Origin: Streptomyces sp. NRRL B-1140
GTDB lineage: Bacteria; Actinomycetota; Actinomycetes; Streptomycetales; Streptomycetaceae
Length of the DNA stretch: 64,000 nt
Direction of reading: 5' to 3'
Assembly (NCBI RefSeq): GCF_001280065.1
Contig: NZ_LGEA01000091.1
Coordinates: forward strand, 310,001 to 374,000
The position numbers and the translations under genes were made by a program. This document shows positions 41,526 to 50,875 of the stretch, piece by piece. The notes beneath the pieces were generated by a model, which saw only the letters and a program-made list of their open reading frames with translations, had not been told where the DNA came from and searched no databases. How positions within the stretch are numbered: position 1 is the first letter of the stretch; each line of letters starts with the position of its first letter.

Positions 41526-43664
41526 CTACAGGGACCAGGAGCCGTCGCCCGAGCCGTTCGTGGACTCGTAGAGCTCGAACCAGATGCTCTTGCCCTCGCC
41601 GCGCGGATCCACGCCCCACGTGTGCGCGAGCAGTTCGATCAGCACCAGGCCGCGGCCGGACGAGGCCAGTTCACCGGGGCTGCGGCGGTGCGGCAGGTCG
41701 TCGCCGGCGTCGGTGACCTCGATGCGCAGCCGCCGCCCGCCCACCTCGCCGGTGATCTCGGCGACCAGCAGCGCGTCGGAGTCGGTGTGCACCAGGACGT
41801 TCGTCAGCATCTCCGACAGCAGCAGCACCGCCGAGTCGACCTGGTCGCGCGAGGCCCAGTCGTGCAGCAGCTCGCGCAGCTGCTGGCGGGCGACCGCGAC
41901 CCGCTCGGGCTCGGCCTGCGCGACGGTCAGCACCGAGCGCCGCGCCGGAGGCCGTACGGTCATCGCGTCGCCGCAGCCGCAGCCCCCGCCCTCGCGGCTC
42001 AGCAGCAGCACCGCGATGTCGTCCTCGCGGCGGTCCGCCAGCGGGCCGGTGGTGTGGTGCGAGGACGGCCCGTGCACGGCCTGCACCAGGGTGTCGGCGA
42101 GCTCCTCCAGATCGCCCTTGTGCTCCTCCAGGATCAGGCGCAGCCGCCGCCAGCCGGTCTCCAGGTCGTGGCCGCCGGTCTCGAGCAGGCCGTCGGTGCA
42201 GATCAGCATGGTCTCGCCGGGTTCCAGGGTGAGCCGGGTCGTGGGGTAGTCGGCGTCCGGGTCGATGCCCAGCGGCAGCCCGCCCGACGTCGGCCGGGTC
42301 ATCACCGTGCCGTCGGCCATCCGGATCGCCGGGTCCGGGTGTCCGGCGCGGGCGATGTCCAGCACTCCGGTCGACGGGTCGACCTCGACGTACACGCACG
42401 TCGCGAAGCGCGCGTCGGCCGGGTCCTCGTCGCTGATGCCGTGCAGGAAGCGGGAGGCCCGCGACAGCACCGCGTCCGGGCGGTGGCCCTCCGACGCGTA
42501 GGCCCGCAGGGCGATCCGCAGCTGGCCCATCAGGCCCGCAGCCCGGACGTCATGGCCCTGTACGTCACCGATGACCAGCGCGAACCGTCCGCTGGGCAGC
42601 GGGATCACGTCGTACCAGTCGCCGCCGACCTGGAGCCCACCGCCGGTGGGGACGTAACGGGCGGCGACGCTCATGCCCGGGATGCGCTGTGGTCCGAGCC
42701 TCGGCAGCATCGTGCGCTGGAGGCCGTCGGTCAGGGCCCGCTCGCTCTCGGCCAGGCCCGCCCGGGTCAGGGCCTGTGCCAGCATCCGGGCCACCGTCGC
42801 CAGCACGGACCGCTCGTCGGGGGTGAACGCCACCGGGTAGGTGAACGCCGCCATCCACGCCCCCATCGTGCGTCCGGCCACGGTCAGTGGGAGGAACGCC
42901 CAGGAGCGGCGGCCGAAGCGCTCGGCGAGTGGCCAGGTCAGCGGGTAGCGGGCCTTGTACTGCTCGGCGGAGGACAGGTACACGGCCCGGCCGGTCCGCA
43001 CCACCTCGGCGGCCGGGTAGTCGGTGTCCAGCGGCATCTCCGAGAAGGGGTTCTCGGTGCCCCGCTGCTGCCCGTGGTGGCCGATGACCGTCAGGCGATC
43101 GCCCGACACCCCGAACACCGCCAGACCGTCCGGCGAGAAGCCGGGCATCGACAGGTTGGCCGTGACCCGCAGGACCTCCTGGGTGGAGCGCGCCTCGGCC
43201 AGTGCCCGGCCCGCGTCCAGCAGGAACGCCTCCCGGGAGCGCCGCCAGTCACCGGTCACCGCGCTGCGCCCGGCCGGGGTGCCCGGCGTCGGCTCGGTGA
43301 CCTCCTGCAGCGTGCCGATCATCCGGTACGCCTTGAGGGCCCGGTCGAAGGACGGTTTGGAGCGGCTGCGGACGATCCGGACGACCCGGCCCTGCTCGTC
43401 CATGATCCGGATCCGGACCTCGGCGAGGGTGCCCTCGGCCACGGCCAGCTGGATCACACCGGTGATCTCGTTCCAGTCGACCGGGTGCAGCCGGGCCCGG
43501 GCCTGGGCTTCCGTGAGGCTGACCTGTTCGGCGGGCAGCCCGAGCAACCGGGCCGCCTCGGCATCGACCGTGACCAGCCCGGTGGCGGTGTCCCAATGCC
43601 ACAGGCCGGTCGCGAGGGCGGCGAGGGCCTCCCCCACGGCGGGCAGAGGCTCGCCAGTGCGCAT
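41526..43664 (-). CDS. PAS-GAF-PP2C (SpoIIE-like) phosphatase with C-terminal anti-sigma-type ATPase domain
   Basis: 712 residues. Order: PAS (about 15-115), GAF (about 145-310; WAFLPLTVAGRTMGAWM), a PP2C/SpoIIE phosphatase (about 330-560; GGDWYDVIPLPSGRFALVIGDVQGHD with its metal Asp residues and RREDDIAVLLL), then a HATPase_c_2 domain (about 590-700; LLLSEMLTNVLVHTDSD is the N box and SGRGLVLIELLAHTWG the G box). Such proteins combine phosphatase and kinase activity to set partner-switching of anti-sigma antagonists. A CGCGD linker is Cys-rich. The cognate antagonist is not next to it. Streptomyces has dozens of such proteins. Confidence 0.92.
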   Translation of the reverse strand: MRTGEPLPAVGEALAALATGLWHWDTATGLVTVDAEAARLLGLPAEQVSLTEAQARARLHPVDWNEITGVIQLAVAEGTLAEVRIRIMDEQGRVVRIVRSRSKPSFDRALKAYRMIGTLQEVTEPTPGTPAGRSAVTGDWRRSREAFLLDAGRALAEARSTQEVLRVTANLSMPGFSPDGLAVFGVSGDRLTVIGHHGQQRGTENPFSEMPLDTDYPAAEVVRTGRAVYLSSAEQYKARYPLTWPLAERFGRRSWAFLPLTVAGRTMGAWMAAFTYPVAFTPDERSVLATVARMLAQALTRAGLAESERALTDGLQRTMLPRLGPQRIPGMSVAARYVPTGGGLQVGGDWYDVIPLPSGRFALVIGDVQGHDVRAAGLMGQLRIALRAYASEGHRPDAVLSRASRFLHGISDEDPADARFATCVYVEVDPSTGVLDIARAGHPDPAIRMADGTVMTRPTSGGLPLGIDPDADYPTTRLTLEPGETMLICTDGLLETGGHDLETGWRRLRLILEEHKGDLEELADTLVQAVHGPSSHHTTGPLADRREDDIAVLLLSREGGGCGCGDAMTVRPPARRSVLTVAQAEPERVAVARQQLRELLHDWASRDQVDSAVLLLSEMLTNVLVHTDSDALLVAEITGEVGGRRLRIEVTDAGDDLPHRRSPGELASSGRGLVLIELLAHTWGVDPRGEGKSIWFELYESTNGSGDGSWSL

Positions 43665-43793
43665 TGCCCTACTTTAAGAAGACGCGCTCGCCCGCTGCCA
43701 CCGATGGCGACACGCGCCGCAGCGACGGCCACCGCGTGCGCGATCGACAACTGGGGAGAGCTGATCTTCGCCTGCCCGGTACGCTGGGGAGGC

Positions 43794-43807
43794 GTTTCAC
43801 GTGAAAC
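43794..43807. other. parS: parS centromere-like site (ParB binding)
   Basis: GTTTCACGTGAAAC, exact consensus, lies 36 bp upstream of the aspS ATG in the gap to the divergent phosphatase gene. It is about 33.7 kb from the parS at 10077. Confidence 0.93.
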
Positions 43808-43842
43808 ACAGACCCCGATCAGCGAAGACTGGATGAACGACG

Positions 43843-45606
43843 ATGCATCGGTACAGGTCCCACACCTGCGGCGAGCTCCGCTCCTCTGACGTCGGCAGCG
43901 ACGTCCGGCTGAGTGGCTGGCTGCACAATCGGCGCGACCTGGGCGGCATCCTCTTCATCGATCTGCGCGATCACTACGGCATCACGCAGCTCGTGGCCCG
44001 TCCCGGCACCCCTGCTTACGAGGCCCTCGACAAGCTCTCCAAGGAGTCGACCGTCCGCGTCGACGGCAAGGTCGTCTCCCGGGGTGCCGAGAACATCAAC
44101 CCCGAGCTGCCGACCGGTGAGGTCGAGGTCGAGGTCGGCGAGGTCGAGCTGCTCGGCGCGGCCGCCGCGCTGCCGTTCACGATCAACACCGAGGACGGGG
44201 TCAACGAGGAGCGGCGCCTGGAGTACCGCTTCCTGGACCTGCGCCGCGAGCGCATGCACAAGAACATCATGCTGCGGTCGTCGGTGATCGCTTCGATCCG
44301 CTCGAAGATGGTCGCCCTGGGCTTCAACGAGATGGCGACGCCGATCCTGTCCGCGACATCCCCCGAGGGCGCCCGTGACTTCGTCGTCCCCTCCCGCCTG
44401 AACCCGGGCAAGTTCTACGCCCTCCCCCAGGCGCCCCAGCAGTTCAAGCAGCTGCTGATGATCTCCGGCTTCGACCGGTACTTCCAGATCGCGCCCTGCT
44501 TCCGTGACGAGGACGCCCGCGCCGACCGCTCGCCGGGCGAGTTCTACCAGCTCGACATCGAGATGAGCTTCGTCGAGCAGGAGGACGTCTTCCAGCCCGT
44601 CGAGAAGCTCATGACCGAGCTGTTCGAGGAGTTCGGCGGCGGCCGCCACGTCACCTCGCCGTTCCCGCGGATCCCGTTCCGCGAGGCGATGCTGAAGTAC
44701 GGCTCCGACAAGCCCGACCTGCGCGCCCAGCTCGAACTCGTCGACATCACCGACATCTTCGAGGGCTCGGAGTTCAAGGCGTTCGCCGGCAAGCACGTCC
44801 GCGCCCTGCCCGTGCCGGACGTCTCCGGCCAGCCGCGCAAGTTCTTCGACCAGCTCGGCGACTACGCCGTCTCGCAGGGCGCCAAGGGCCTGGCCTGGGT
44901 CCGCGTCGCCGAGGACGGCTCGCTGTCCGGCCCGATCGCGAAGTTCCTCACCGAGGAGAACGTCGCCGAGCTGACCAAGCGCCTGTCCCTCGCGGCCGGC
45001 CACGCCGTCTTCTTCGGCGCGGGCGAGTTCGACGAGGTCTCCAAGATCATGGGCGCGGTCCGGGTGGAAGCCGCCAAGCGTGCCGGGCACTTCGAGGAGG
45101 GCGTGTTCCGGTTCTGCTGGATCGTCGACTTCCCGATGTACGAGAAGGACGAGGAGACCGGCGCGATCGACTTCTCGCACAACCCCTTCTCCATGCCGCA
45201 GGGCGGCCTGGAGGCCCTGGAGAACCAGGACCCGCTGGACATCCTCGGCTGGCAGTACGACATCGTCTGCAACGGTGTCGAGCTGTCCTCCGGCGCGATC
45301 CGGAACCACGAGCCGGAGATCATGCTCAAGGCCTTCGAGATCGCCGGGTACGACCGCGAGACCGTCGAGGAGAAGTTCGCGGGCATGCTGCGGGCCCTGC
45401 GCTTCGGCGCCCCGCCGCACGGTGGCATCGCCCCGGGCGTCGACCGCATCGTGATGCTGCTCGCCGACGAGCCCAACATCCGCGAGACCATCTCCTTCCC
45501 GCTCAACGGCAACGCCCAGGACCTGATGATGGGCGCGCCGACGGAGCTGGACGAGGCGCGGCTGAAGGAGCTGCACCTTTCGGTGCGCAAGCCGCAGCCG
45601 AAGTAG
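43843..45606 (+). CDS. aspS: Aspartyl-tRNA synthetase
   Basis: 587 residues, class II aminoacyl-tRNA synthetase, bacterial type. An N-terminal OB-fold anticodon-binding domain ([23 protein letters not shown]) comes first. The catalytic core has motif 2 ([23 protein letters not shown] region) and motif 3 ([13 protein letters not shown]), with the bacterial GAD insertion between (about 290-420). The start [13 protein letters not shown] is standard, and the downstream terminator is strong. In many actinobacteria the enzyme is discriminating or non-discriminating depending on whether GatCAB is present; the sequence here does not decide this. The parS at 43794 lies within its promoter region. Confidence 0.95.
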   Translation: MHRYRSHTCGELRSSDVGSDVRLSGWLHNRRDLGGILFIDLRDHYGITQLVARPGTPAYEALDKLSKESTVRVDGKVVSRGAENINPELPTGEVEVEVGEVELLGAAAALPFTINTEDGVNEERRLEYRFLDLRRERMHKNIMLRSSVIASIRSKMVALGFNEMATPILSATSPEGARDFVVPSRLNPGKFYALPQAPQQFKQLLMISGFDRYFQIAPCFRDEDARADRSPGEFYQLDIEMSFVEQEDVFQPVEKLMTELFEEFGGGRHVTSPFPRIPFREAMLKYGSDKPDLRAQLELVDITDIFEGSEFKAFAGKHVRALPVPDVSGQPRKFFDQLGDYAVSQGAKGLAWVRVAEDGSLSGPIAKFLTEENVAELTKRLSLAAGHAVFFGAGEFDEVSKIMGAVRVEAAKRAGHFEEGVFRFCWIVDFPMYEKDEETGAIDFSHNPFSMPQGGLEALENQDPLDILGWQYDIVCNGVELSSGAIRNHEPEIMLKAFEIAGYDRETVEEKFAGMLRALRFGAPPHGGIAPGVDRIVMLLADEPNIRETISFPLNGNAQDLMMGAPTELDEARLKELHLSVRKPQPK

Positions 45607-45634
45607 TTCTTTCGCGTTCTCCTGGACGCCCGTG

Positions 45635-45668
45635 AGTGGCTCGGAACCGGCGCCGGTTCCGAGCCACT
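45635..45668 (+). terminator. Terminator after aspS
   Basis: A perfect 17-bp inverted repeat (AGTGGCTCGGAACCGGC and its complement) without spacer, followed by TTTCG. Confidence 0.85.
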
Positions 45669-45738
45669 TTCGTATTGCAGGGCTCTCACCCAGCTCTCAC
45701 CAAGGCTCCTGACAACCGTGCTCCCTAGCTTCCTTCCC

Positions 45739-46731
45739 ATGACGGAACAGGAGACGGCCCCAGGGCCGAAACACAAGAGGGACCTGACGCGCCGCAAGGT
45801 CCTCGTCGCGGGGGCCGGTGCGGTGGTCGCGGCGGGGGTCGGCGGCTCGTTCGCGGCGGGCGCGTTCGCCGGCGAGGAGACCACGGCCGCGCGGGGCAAG
45901 ACGGCCGGGACCTCCGGCGAGGCCTGCTACAGGCTGACGTCCGAGACGACCGAAGGCCCCTACTACATCGACGCGGACAAACTCCGCCGGGACATCACCG
46001 AGGACCAGGAGGGCATCCCGCTCACCCTGCGTCTGAAGGTGATCGACGCCGACACCTGCAAGCCGCTGGCGAACGCGGCCGTCGACGTCTGGCACTGCAA
46101 CGCGCTGGGCTTGTACTCCGGGTACGAGGCGATGGGCAGCGGGGGCGGCAGCGGTGGCGGAGGCGGCGGCACACCGCCCTCCGGCACCCCGACCGGCTCT
46201 CCTACCGGGAGCCCGACGGGTGCGCCCCCGGGAGGCGGCGGCGGGGGCGGCGGGGGTCACGAGGAGCCCACCGACGACGAGCGCTACCTGCGCGGAACGT
46301 GGCGGACGGACAAGAAGGGCGAGGTCGTCTTCCGCACGGTCTTCCCCGGCTGGTACCAGGGCCGCTGCGTCCACATCCACACCAAGGTGCATGTGAACGG
46401 CACCTGGACCGACGCGGGCTACGAGGGCGGCACGACCTGCCACACCGGGCAGCTGTTCTTCGACGAGGCGTCCGTGCTGGCCACGGCCGAGGTCGCGCCG
46501 TACTCCACCAACACCACGACCCGCACGACCCTCGACGAGGACACCATCTACCCGGGCAACGGCACCGAGGGCGGGCTGCTGAAGCTGAAGTACAAGAAGG
46601 GCGCGATCGCGAGGGGCGTCGTCGCCGCGCTCACCATGGGCGTCGACCCCGAGGCGACGCACGACGGCACGGGAGACGGGGCGCAGCCGGGCACGTCGGC
46701 ATCGCCCTCGGCGTCGGCGGCCACGGGCTGA
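45739..46731 (+). CDS. Tat-exported intradiol ring-cleavage dioxygenase with a glycine-rich insertion
   Basis: 330 residues. ATG 45739. A Tat signal (LTRRKVLVAGAGAVVAAG) is followed by AFAG. The dioxygenase domain has ETTEGPYYIDAD, VDVWHCNALGLYSGY (Tyr ligand), and FPGWYQGRCVHIHTK (Tyr, two His ligands). Between these ligands is a low-complexity insertion of about 45 residues, rich in Gly and Pro-Thr-Gly repeats (residues about 133-178). It splits the fold where intradiol enzymes have a surface loop. The enzyme likely acts outside on catechol-type aromatics. It lies downstream of aspS with its own terminator at 46743-46781. Confidence 0.87.
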   Translation: MTEQETAPGPKHKRDLTRRKVLVAGAGAVVAAGVGGSFAAGAFAGEETTAARGKTAGTSGEACYRLTSETTEGPYYIDADKLRRDITEDQEGIPLTLRLKVIDADTCKPLANAAVDVWHCNALGLYSGYEAMGSGGGSGGGGGGTPPSGTPTGSPTGSPTGAPPGGGGGGGGGHEEPTDDERYLRGTWRTDKKGEVVFRTVFPGWYQGRCVHIHTKVHVNGTWTDAGYEGGTTCHTGQLFFDEASVLATAEVAPYSTNTTTRTTLDEDTIYPGNGTEGGLLKLKYKKGAIARGVVAALTMGVDPEATHDGTGDGAQPGTSASPSASAATG

Positions 46732-46742
46732 CGACGGTGCGT

Positions 46743-46781
46743 GGGGCGGACGTGAGCAGGCCGGTCCTGACCGTCCGCCCC
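46743..46781 (+). terminator. Terminator after the Tat dioxygenase
   Basis: GGGGCGGACG and CGTCCGCCCC are perfect 10-bp arms with GGTC/GACC inside. Confidence 0.75.
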
Positions 46782-46830
46782 GCCGCCCCGCATCGTGATC
46801 ATCCGGGGCCTGGCGATCGCGGTGACGTTT

Positions 46831-46849
46831 CATCCACAAGGTGTGGATG
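46831..46849. promoter_or_regulatory. Palindrome of two facing CATCCACA elements
   Basis: CATCCACA-AGG-TGTGGATG has perfect 8-bp arms. Each arm resembles a degenerate DnaA box (TTGTCCACA). It lies 107 bp before the small ORF at 46956. The surrounding 46782-46955 shows no gene. Confidence 0.4.
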
Positions 46850-46955
46850 TCCTACGGCTTGCGCTTCCCGCTCGGCGTCGCGAAGGCCGGCTTCTTCGGG
46901 GTGGGCGCGACGGTTCGTGGTAATCGTGGTCGGCCGAACGAGAACGGGGACGCGT

Positions 46956-47375
46956 GTGGACGACCACGAGGACCGGATACTGGCCGATGAGCTCGCCTCG
47001 CTGGCTGCTGCCGTCGGGGCTGGGGGTGGCTTGACCCGCTTCGTGGCCAGGCTGATGAGGAAGAACGTTCACGAGATCGACCTGGCCGTCGCCCTGCCGT
47101 TCGACGACGCCGTCGAGCGCGTCGCCTCCGTTCTCGAACGAGCCGGGCGCAGGGTCGACCCGGTGCCGGAATCCGGTGAGGGTCAGCGGACGATCCGTGC
47201 CGTCGTGGGCGGTGGCGCAGGCGGTATGAACCCGGTTGTCGTCACCGCCCGGGTGACCAAGGATGGGGCTTTCGACGCGCAGATCCGACTCCGTGCTGCC
47301 GCCAAGGAGGGTTTGATCAGGCAGCGTGCTGGCGAGCGGACCGCTACCCGTCTCGCGGCGTTGCTGACGCCCTAG
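46956..47375 (+). CDS. Conserved-looking hypothetical protein
   Basis: 139 residues from GTG 46956, which has GGGGA just upstream. A compact alpha/beta composition: an N-terminal helix rich in Asp/Glu/Leu (DDHEDRILADELASLAAAV), a basic segment RFVARLMRKNVHEID, then VALPFDDAVERVASVLERAGRRV, which resembles a short ferredoxin-like or START-like unit. Family unknown. G+C and codon use are slightly lower than the neighbours. It is the last intact gene before the decayed region at 47389-48453. Confidence 0.55.
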   Translation: MDDHEDRILADELASLAAAVGAGGGLTRFVARLMRKNVHEIDLAVALPFDDAVERVASVLERAGRRVDPVPESGEGQRTIRAVVGGGAGGMNPVVVTARVTKDGAFDAQIRLRAAAKEGLIRQRAGERTATRLAALLTP

Positions 47376-47388
47376 CAGTCGGAGAGCC

Positions 47389-47538
47389 TCAGCGCCGCTC
47401 GCCGGTGCCCGGGGCGATTGGCGCTGGGCAGAGGTTCGGCAGATCGAGTTCTGCCCATACGGTCTTGCGGGGGACCGGACCGAGCAGCACGCCCCAGCGG
47501 TCGGCGAGGGCCTCGACGAGGAGGAGGCCGCGGGTCGC
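47389..47538 (-). pseudogene. C-terminal remnant of an anti-sigma-type ATPase (HATPase_c_2) gene
   Basis: A 49-codon fragment reads ATRGLLLVEALADRWGVLLG and ends PGTGERR-stop. The start is the typical G-box end of a HATPase_c_2 domain, very like the end of the phosphatase at 41526-43664. The fragment has no start codon, and its 5' edge abuts exactly the stop codon of the Rpn-type pseudogene. It appears to be a gene truncated by the insertion of that element or by a deletion. Confidence 0.7.
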
Positions 47539-48453
47539 TCAGTGTTCGACGAACAGGTCGTCGGCCGTAGTAGCCGTCAAGGAGCGGTCGAACCAGAGGG
47601 TGAGAGTGTCGAGGTCGGTGCAGGTGGTGATGCGATCCCGGACTGCCGCGGGTACCCGGATGCCACGCTTCTCCAGCACGCTCAGGATCGACTCGGCTTT
47701 GCCCTCGGCCTTGCCCTCGGCCTTGCCCTCGGCTTTGCCCTCGGCTTTGCCCTCCAGGTACGTCTCCTCGAAGAGGGTTCCCCTGCCCGGAAAGTATGTG
47801 GCGACCATCTTCTCCAGCTCTCTCCATGTCTCCCGGACCGGAGTGTTCTCCAGTCCGACTTCGAGCCACTCGCACCAGTACTTTGCTGTGGCTCGGTCGA
47901 ACGACCGCATAGCGTGGGCCAGCATTTTCAGTATGGCGGGGGCGTTTGCGCTTTCGCTATGGACGATGGCCGAGAAGGTGGCCAGTGCCGGGTGACGGGC
48001 TACGACGGACTCGTCGATGATGGGCGGAACATTGTCAGGGCCCAGCACGAAGGGACGGGTGATCTGCGTTGCCTAGCTTCGGACGCGACACTCGAAGGGC
48101 CCCGCCGCCCAGGACGCGGTCCGTCGGCTCTTGCAGACAGCGACGAGCAGCACAGGCATGGCGTACTTGGCGTGCAGATACGCCACGTAGTAGGACCAGC
48201 TGATCCCCTTGTCCGGGGCCCGGGCGGTCTGGGACTCAACGGCGATGAGAAAGCCGTCTCCCTCGGACGGCTCGACCTTGAGCACCGTGTCCACCCGACG
48301 CTCCAGGGGCTTGATCTCCGTGGCATCGGGTGTGAGCGCTTCGATGATCGCCTTCGCGGGTGGGGGCAGACCCAATGCCTCGAAGACTGGAGTGAGAACC
48401 TCCGGATGGTCCTGGAAGATCCGGTGTGAGGTCTCATGGGTTGATGTGACCAT
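47539..48453 (-). pseudogene. Rpn/PD-(D/E)XK nuclease-type gene interrupted by an amber codon
   Basis: One 305-codon frame runs from ATG 48453 to TGA 47539 and is broken by a single TAG at 48073-48075. The part before reads MVTSTHETSHRIFQDHPEVL; the part after reads ATQITRPFVLGPDN, in the same frame, so no frameshift is needed. Homologues I recall have Trp at this position, consistent with TGG to TAG. The nuclease-type core shows RRVDTVLKVEP and FLIAVESQT (D ... ExQ). Near the C-terminus is GKAE repeated five times. These genes are related to Rpn recombination-promoting nucleases/putative transposases and occur in many copies in Streptomyces. A sequencing error is the alternative. Confidence 0.8.
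47694..47753. repeat. Five tandem 12-bp repeats encoding GKAE units
   Basis: CGGCTTTGCCCT/CGGCCTTGCCCT repeats five times with no gaps, giving a (G-K-A-E) series in the pseudogene product. The copy number is a natural candidate for slippage variation. Confidence 0.85.
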
Positions 48454-48493
48454 GTGCGCAAGCTAGGCCCGCCCCCCGCAGCCCCTGGCATAT

Positions 48494-48510
48494 GCAGCAC
48501 ATAGTGCTGC
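48494..48510. promoter_or_regulatory. Inverted repeat between the PH-domain gene and the Rpn pseudogene
   Basis: GCAGCAC-ATA-GTGCTGC, perfect 7-bp arms, 41 bp upstream of the pseudogene ATG. It is either the terminator of the upstream gene or an operator. Confidence 0.4.
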
Positions 48511-48546
48511 GTTCACTCTTTCGGGCTTGGGAGAAACGTTCCCGGC

Positions 48547-48912
48547 CTACCTCGCCACGAACTGCGTCAGGATCGCCTGGACCTCGTAGATGTCGACGCC
48601 CTTGGTGAAGGTCTTCTCGATGGGGGCCGGGGTGCCGGAGATCCAGATCTTCAGTTCGGCGTCCAGGTCGAACGTGCCGGCCGTCTCCACCGAGAAGTGG
48701 GTGATGCTGCGGTAGGGGACCGAGTGGTACTCCACCTTCTTGCCGGTGATGCCCTGCTTGTCGATCAGGATCAGGCGGCGGTCCGTGAAGAGGATGGTGT
48801 CGCGGATCAGCAGGAACGCGGCGTGCACCTGCTCGCCGTGGCCGAGGAGACGGGCGTAGTCCTGCTGGGCCGACTGCGGATTCACGGTGTGCGCGTTGCC
48901 GAACAGTGCCAT
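48547..48912 (-). CDS. Bacterial PH-domain protein
   Basis: 121 residues from ATG 48912 (MALFGNAHTVNPQSAQQD), which has GGGGGAC close upstream; an in-frame ATG at 48966 lacks a good ribosome-binding site. The fold is the bPH_1 type: FLLIRDTILFTDRRLILIDKQG, KKVEYHSVPYRSITHFSVETAG and DAELKIWISG are its strands. Bacterial PH domains form rings and are cytosolic; the role is unknown. It stands between metG and the pseudogene, all on the minus strand. Confidence 0.85.
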   Translation of the reverse strand: MALFGNAHTVNPQSAQQDYARLLGHGEQVHAAFLLIRDTILFTDRRLILIDKQGITGKKVEYHSVPYRSITHFSVETAGTFDLDAELKIWISGTPAPIEKTFTKGVDIYEVQAILTQFVAR

Positions 48913-49072
48913 GGTGTCCCCCGGTTGGTTGCCCGGACCGCCTGGTGGGCCGGATGCCTCACTCATCCTACGAACAGGGGCCGCGGAGGGCGATGAGCCT
49001 GAGGACGAGCCGGTCGGAGAACGCGTCCGCCCCCAGGAGGAGTTCCCCCTAGGGGCGGGCGTGGGGCGGGAG

Positions 49073-50788
49073 TTACTCGGACTCGCCGCCGAAGCGCTCC
49101 TTGTACGACTCCAGGTCCTCGTCCGTGAGCTTGGCGAAGAGGACCGGCGGAATGGTGAACGGGGTGCCGGCCGGGACGGCGGTGAGGGAGCGGGCCTCGT
49201 CCGCGGTGACCCAGGTCGCCGTGTCGTTCCCCAGGGAGAACGCCTCGCGCATCTTCTTCGCCGACGTCGGGATGAACGGCTCGGAGACCACCGCGTAGAG
49301 GTGGATCAGGTTCATCGCCGTACGGAGGGTGAGCGCCGCGCCCTCCGGGTTGGTCTTGATCTCCAGCCAGGGGGCCTTCTCCTCCAGGTAGGAGTTGCCC
49401 GCCGACCACAGGGCGCGCAGCGCGGCCGCCGCCTTGCGGAACTGGATGGCCTCCATCTGGGCCTCGTACTCCGCGAGCAGGCGGGCGATCTCGTCACCCA
49501 GCTTCGTCTCCGCCTCGCCGGGCTCGGCGCCCGCCGGGACCTCTTCGCCGAAGCGCTTCCTGGAGAAGGACAGGACGCGGTTGACGAAGTTGCCGAGGGT
49601 GTCGGCCAGGTCCTTGTTCACCGTGGCGGTGAAGTGCTCCCAGGTGAACGACGAGTCGTCCGACTCCGGGGCGTTCGCCATCATGAAGTAGCGCCAGTAG
49701 TCGGCCGGCAGGATGTCGAGGGCGTCGTGCGTGAAGACGCCCCGGCGCTGGGACGTGGAGAACTTGCCGCCGTAGTAGTTCAGCCAGTTGAAGGCCTTGA
49801 TGACGTCGACCTTCTTCCACGGGGCGCGGGTGCCCAGCAGGGTCGCCGGGAACATCACGCTGTGGAAGGGGACGTTGTCCTTGCCCATGAACTGCGTGTA
49901 GTGGACGTTCGCGTCCGACTCCCACCACCACGAGCGCCAGTCGCGGTTCTCCGGGTCCTGGTCCGCCCACTCCTTCGTCGCGCCGATGTACTCGATCGGG
50001 GCGTCGAACCAGACGTAGAAGACCTTGCCCTCCGCGGCGAGGTCCGGCCAGGTGTCGGCCGGGACCGGGACGCCCCAGTCCAGGTCGCGGGTGATCGCGC
50101 GGTCGTGCAGGCCCTCCGTGAGCCACTTGCGGGCGATGGAGGAGGCCAGGACCGGCCAGTTGTCGGCGCGCTCGTCGACCCACGCCTCGACCTCGCCGGC
50201 CAGCACCGACTGCAGGAGGAACAGGTGCTTGGTCTCGCGGACCTCCAGGTCGCTGCTGCCGCTGATCGCCGAGCGGGCGTCGATCAGGTCCGTCGGGTCC
50301 AGGACGCGCGTGCAGTTCTCGCACTGGTCGCCGCGGGCCTTGTCGTAGCCGCAGTGCGGGCAGGTGCCGATGATGTACCGGTCGGGCAGGAAGCGGCCGT
50401 CGGCGTTCGAGTACACCTGGCGGATCGAACGCTCCTCGATGAAGCCGTTCGCCTTCAGCTCGCGGGCGATCTCCTGCGTGATCTCGTGGTTCTGCGGGGA
50501 GGAGCTGCGGCCGAAGTAGTCGAAGGCCAGGTTGAAGCCGTCGTAGATCGCCTTCTGCTGGTGGTGCGCCTCGGTGCAGAACGCGTCCACCGGGATGCCC
50601 TGCTCCTTCGCGGCGAGCTCCGCGGGGGTGCCGTGCTCGTCCGTCGCGCAGATGTAGAGGACCTCGTGGCCCTGCTGGCGCAGGTAACGGGAGTAGACGT
50701 CCGCCGGGAGCATGGACCCCACCATGTTGCCCAGGTGCTTGATCCCGTTGATGTACGGAAGGGCGCTGGTGATGAGGTGTCGAGCCAT
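49073..50788 (-). CDS. metG: Methionyl-tRNA synthetase
   Basis: 571 residues, class I synthetase. The HIGH-type motif is HLGN (18-21). The Zn-binding knuckle CPHC ... CENC lies at about 145-165. The KMSKS-type motif is represented by KFSTSQ at about 341-346, which is usual for this group. The anticodon-binding helical domain (about 410-560) lacks the C-terminal tRNA-binding EMAP domain. The start [20 protein letters not shown] is clear. It charges initiator and elongator tRNA-Met. No T-box leader is visible upstream. Confidence 0.95.
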   Translation of the reverse strand: MARHLITSALPYINGIKHLGNMVGSMLPADVYSRYLRQQGHEVLYICATDEHGTPAELAAKEQGIPVDAFCTEAHHQQKAIYDGFNLAFDYFGRSSSPQNHEITQEIARELKANGFIEERSIRQVYSNADGRFLPDRYIIGTCPHCGYDKARGDQCENCTRVLDPTDLIDARSAISGSSDLEVRETKHLFLLQSVLAGEVEAWVDERADNWPVLASSIARKWLTEGLHDRAITRDLDWGVPVPADTWPDLAAEGKVFYVWFDAPIEYIGATKEWADQDPENRDWRSWWWESDANVHYTQFMGKDNVPFHSVMFPATLLGTRAPWKKVDVIKAFNWLNYYGGKFSTSQRRGVFTHDALDILPADYWRYFMMANAPESDDSSFTWEHFTATVNKDLADTLGNFVNRVLSFSRKRFGEEVPAGAEPGEAETKLGDEIARLLAEYEAQMEAIQFRKAAAALRALWSAGNSYLEEKAPWLEIKTNPEGAALTLRTAMNLIHLYAVVSEPFIPTSAKKMREAFSLGNDTATWVTADEARSLTAVPAGTPFTIPPVLFAKLTDEDLESYKERFGGESE

Positions 50789-50875
50789 CGCGGGCTGCTC
50801 CCAAGTCGCTACGCGGGGTGACGATCTCGTGGTCTCGGTCGTCTACGAACCTTGAAATCGTAGCTGACATGGGTG

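Noticed and set aside
41622..43889. 755-codon plus-strand frame opposite the phosphatase gene
   Set aside because: Low-complexity Arg/Gly/Val product; the minus strand encodes a complete PAS-GAF-PP2C-ATPase protein.
47694..47753. CRISPR-like array
   Set aside because: Contiguous 12-bp units without spacers that keep reading frame; a coding tandem repeat.
48073..48453. A separate 126-residue intact gene
   Set aside because: The frame continues past a single TAG with homologous sequence, so it is the front half of one interrupted gene.
43843..50788. T-box or other riboswitch before aspS or metG
   Set aside because: No specifier loop, antiterminator or T-box consensus can be seen in either leader.
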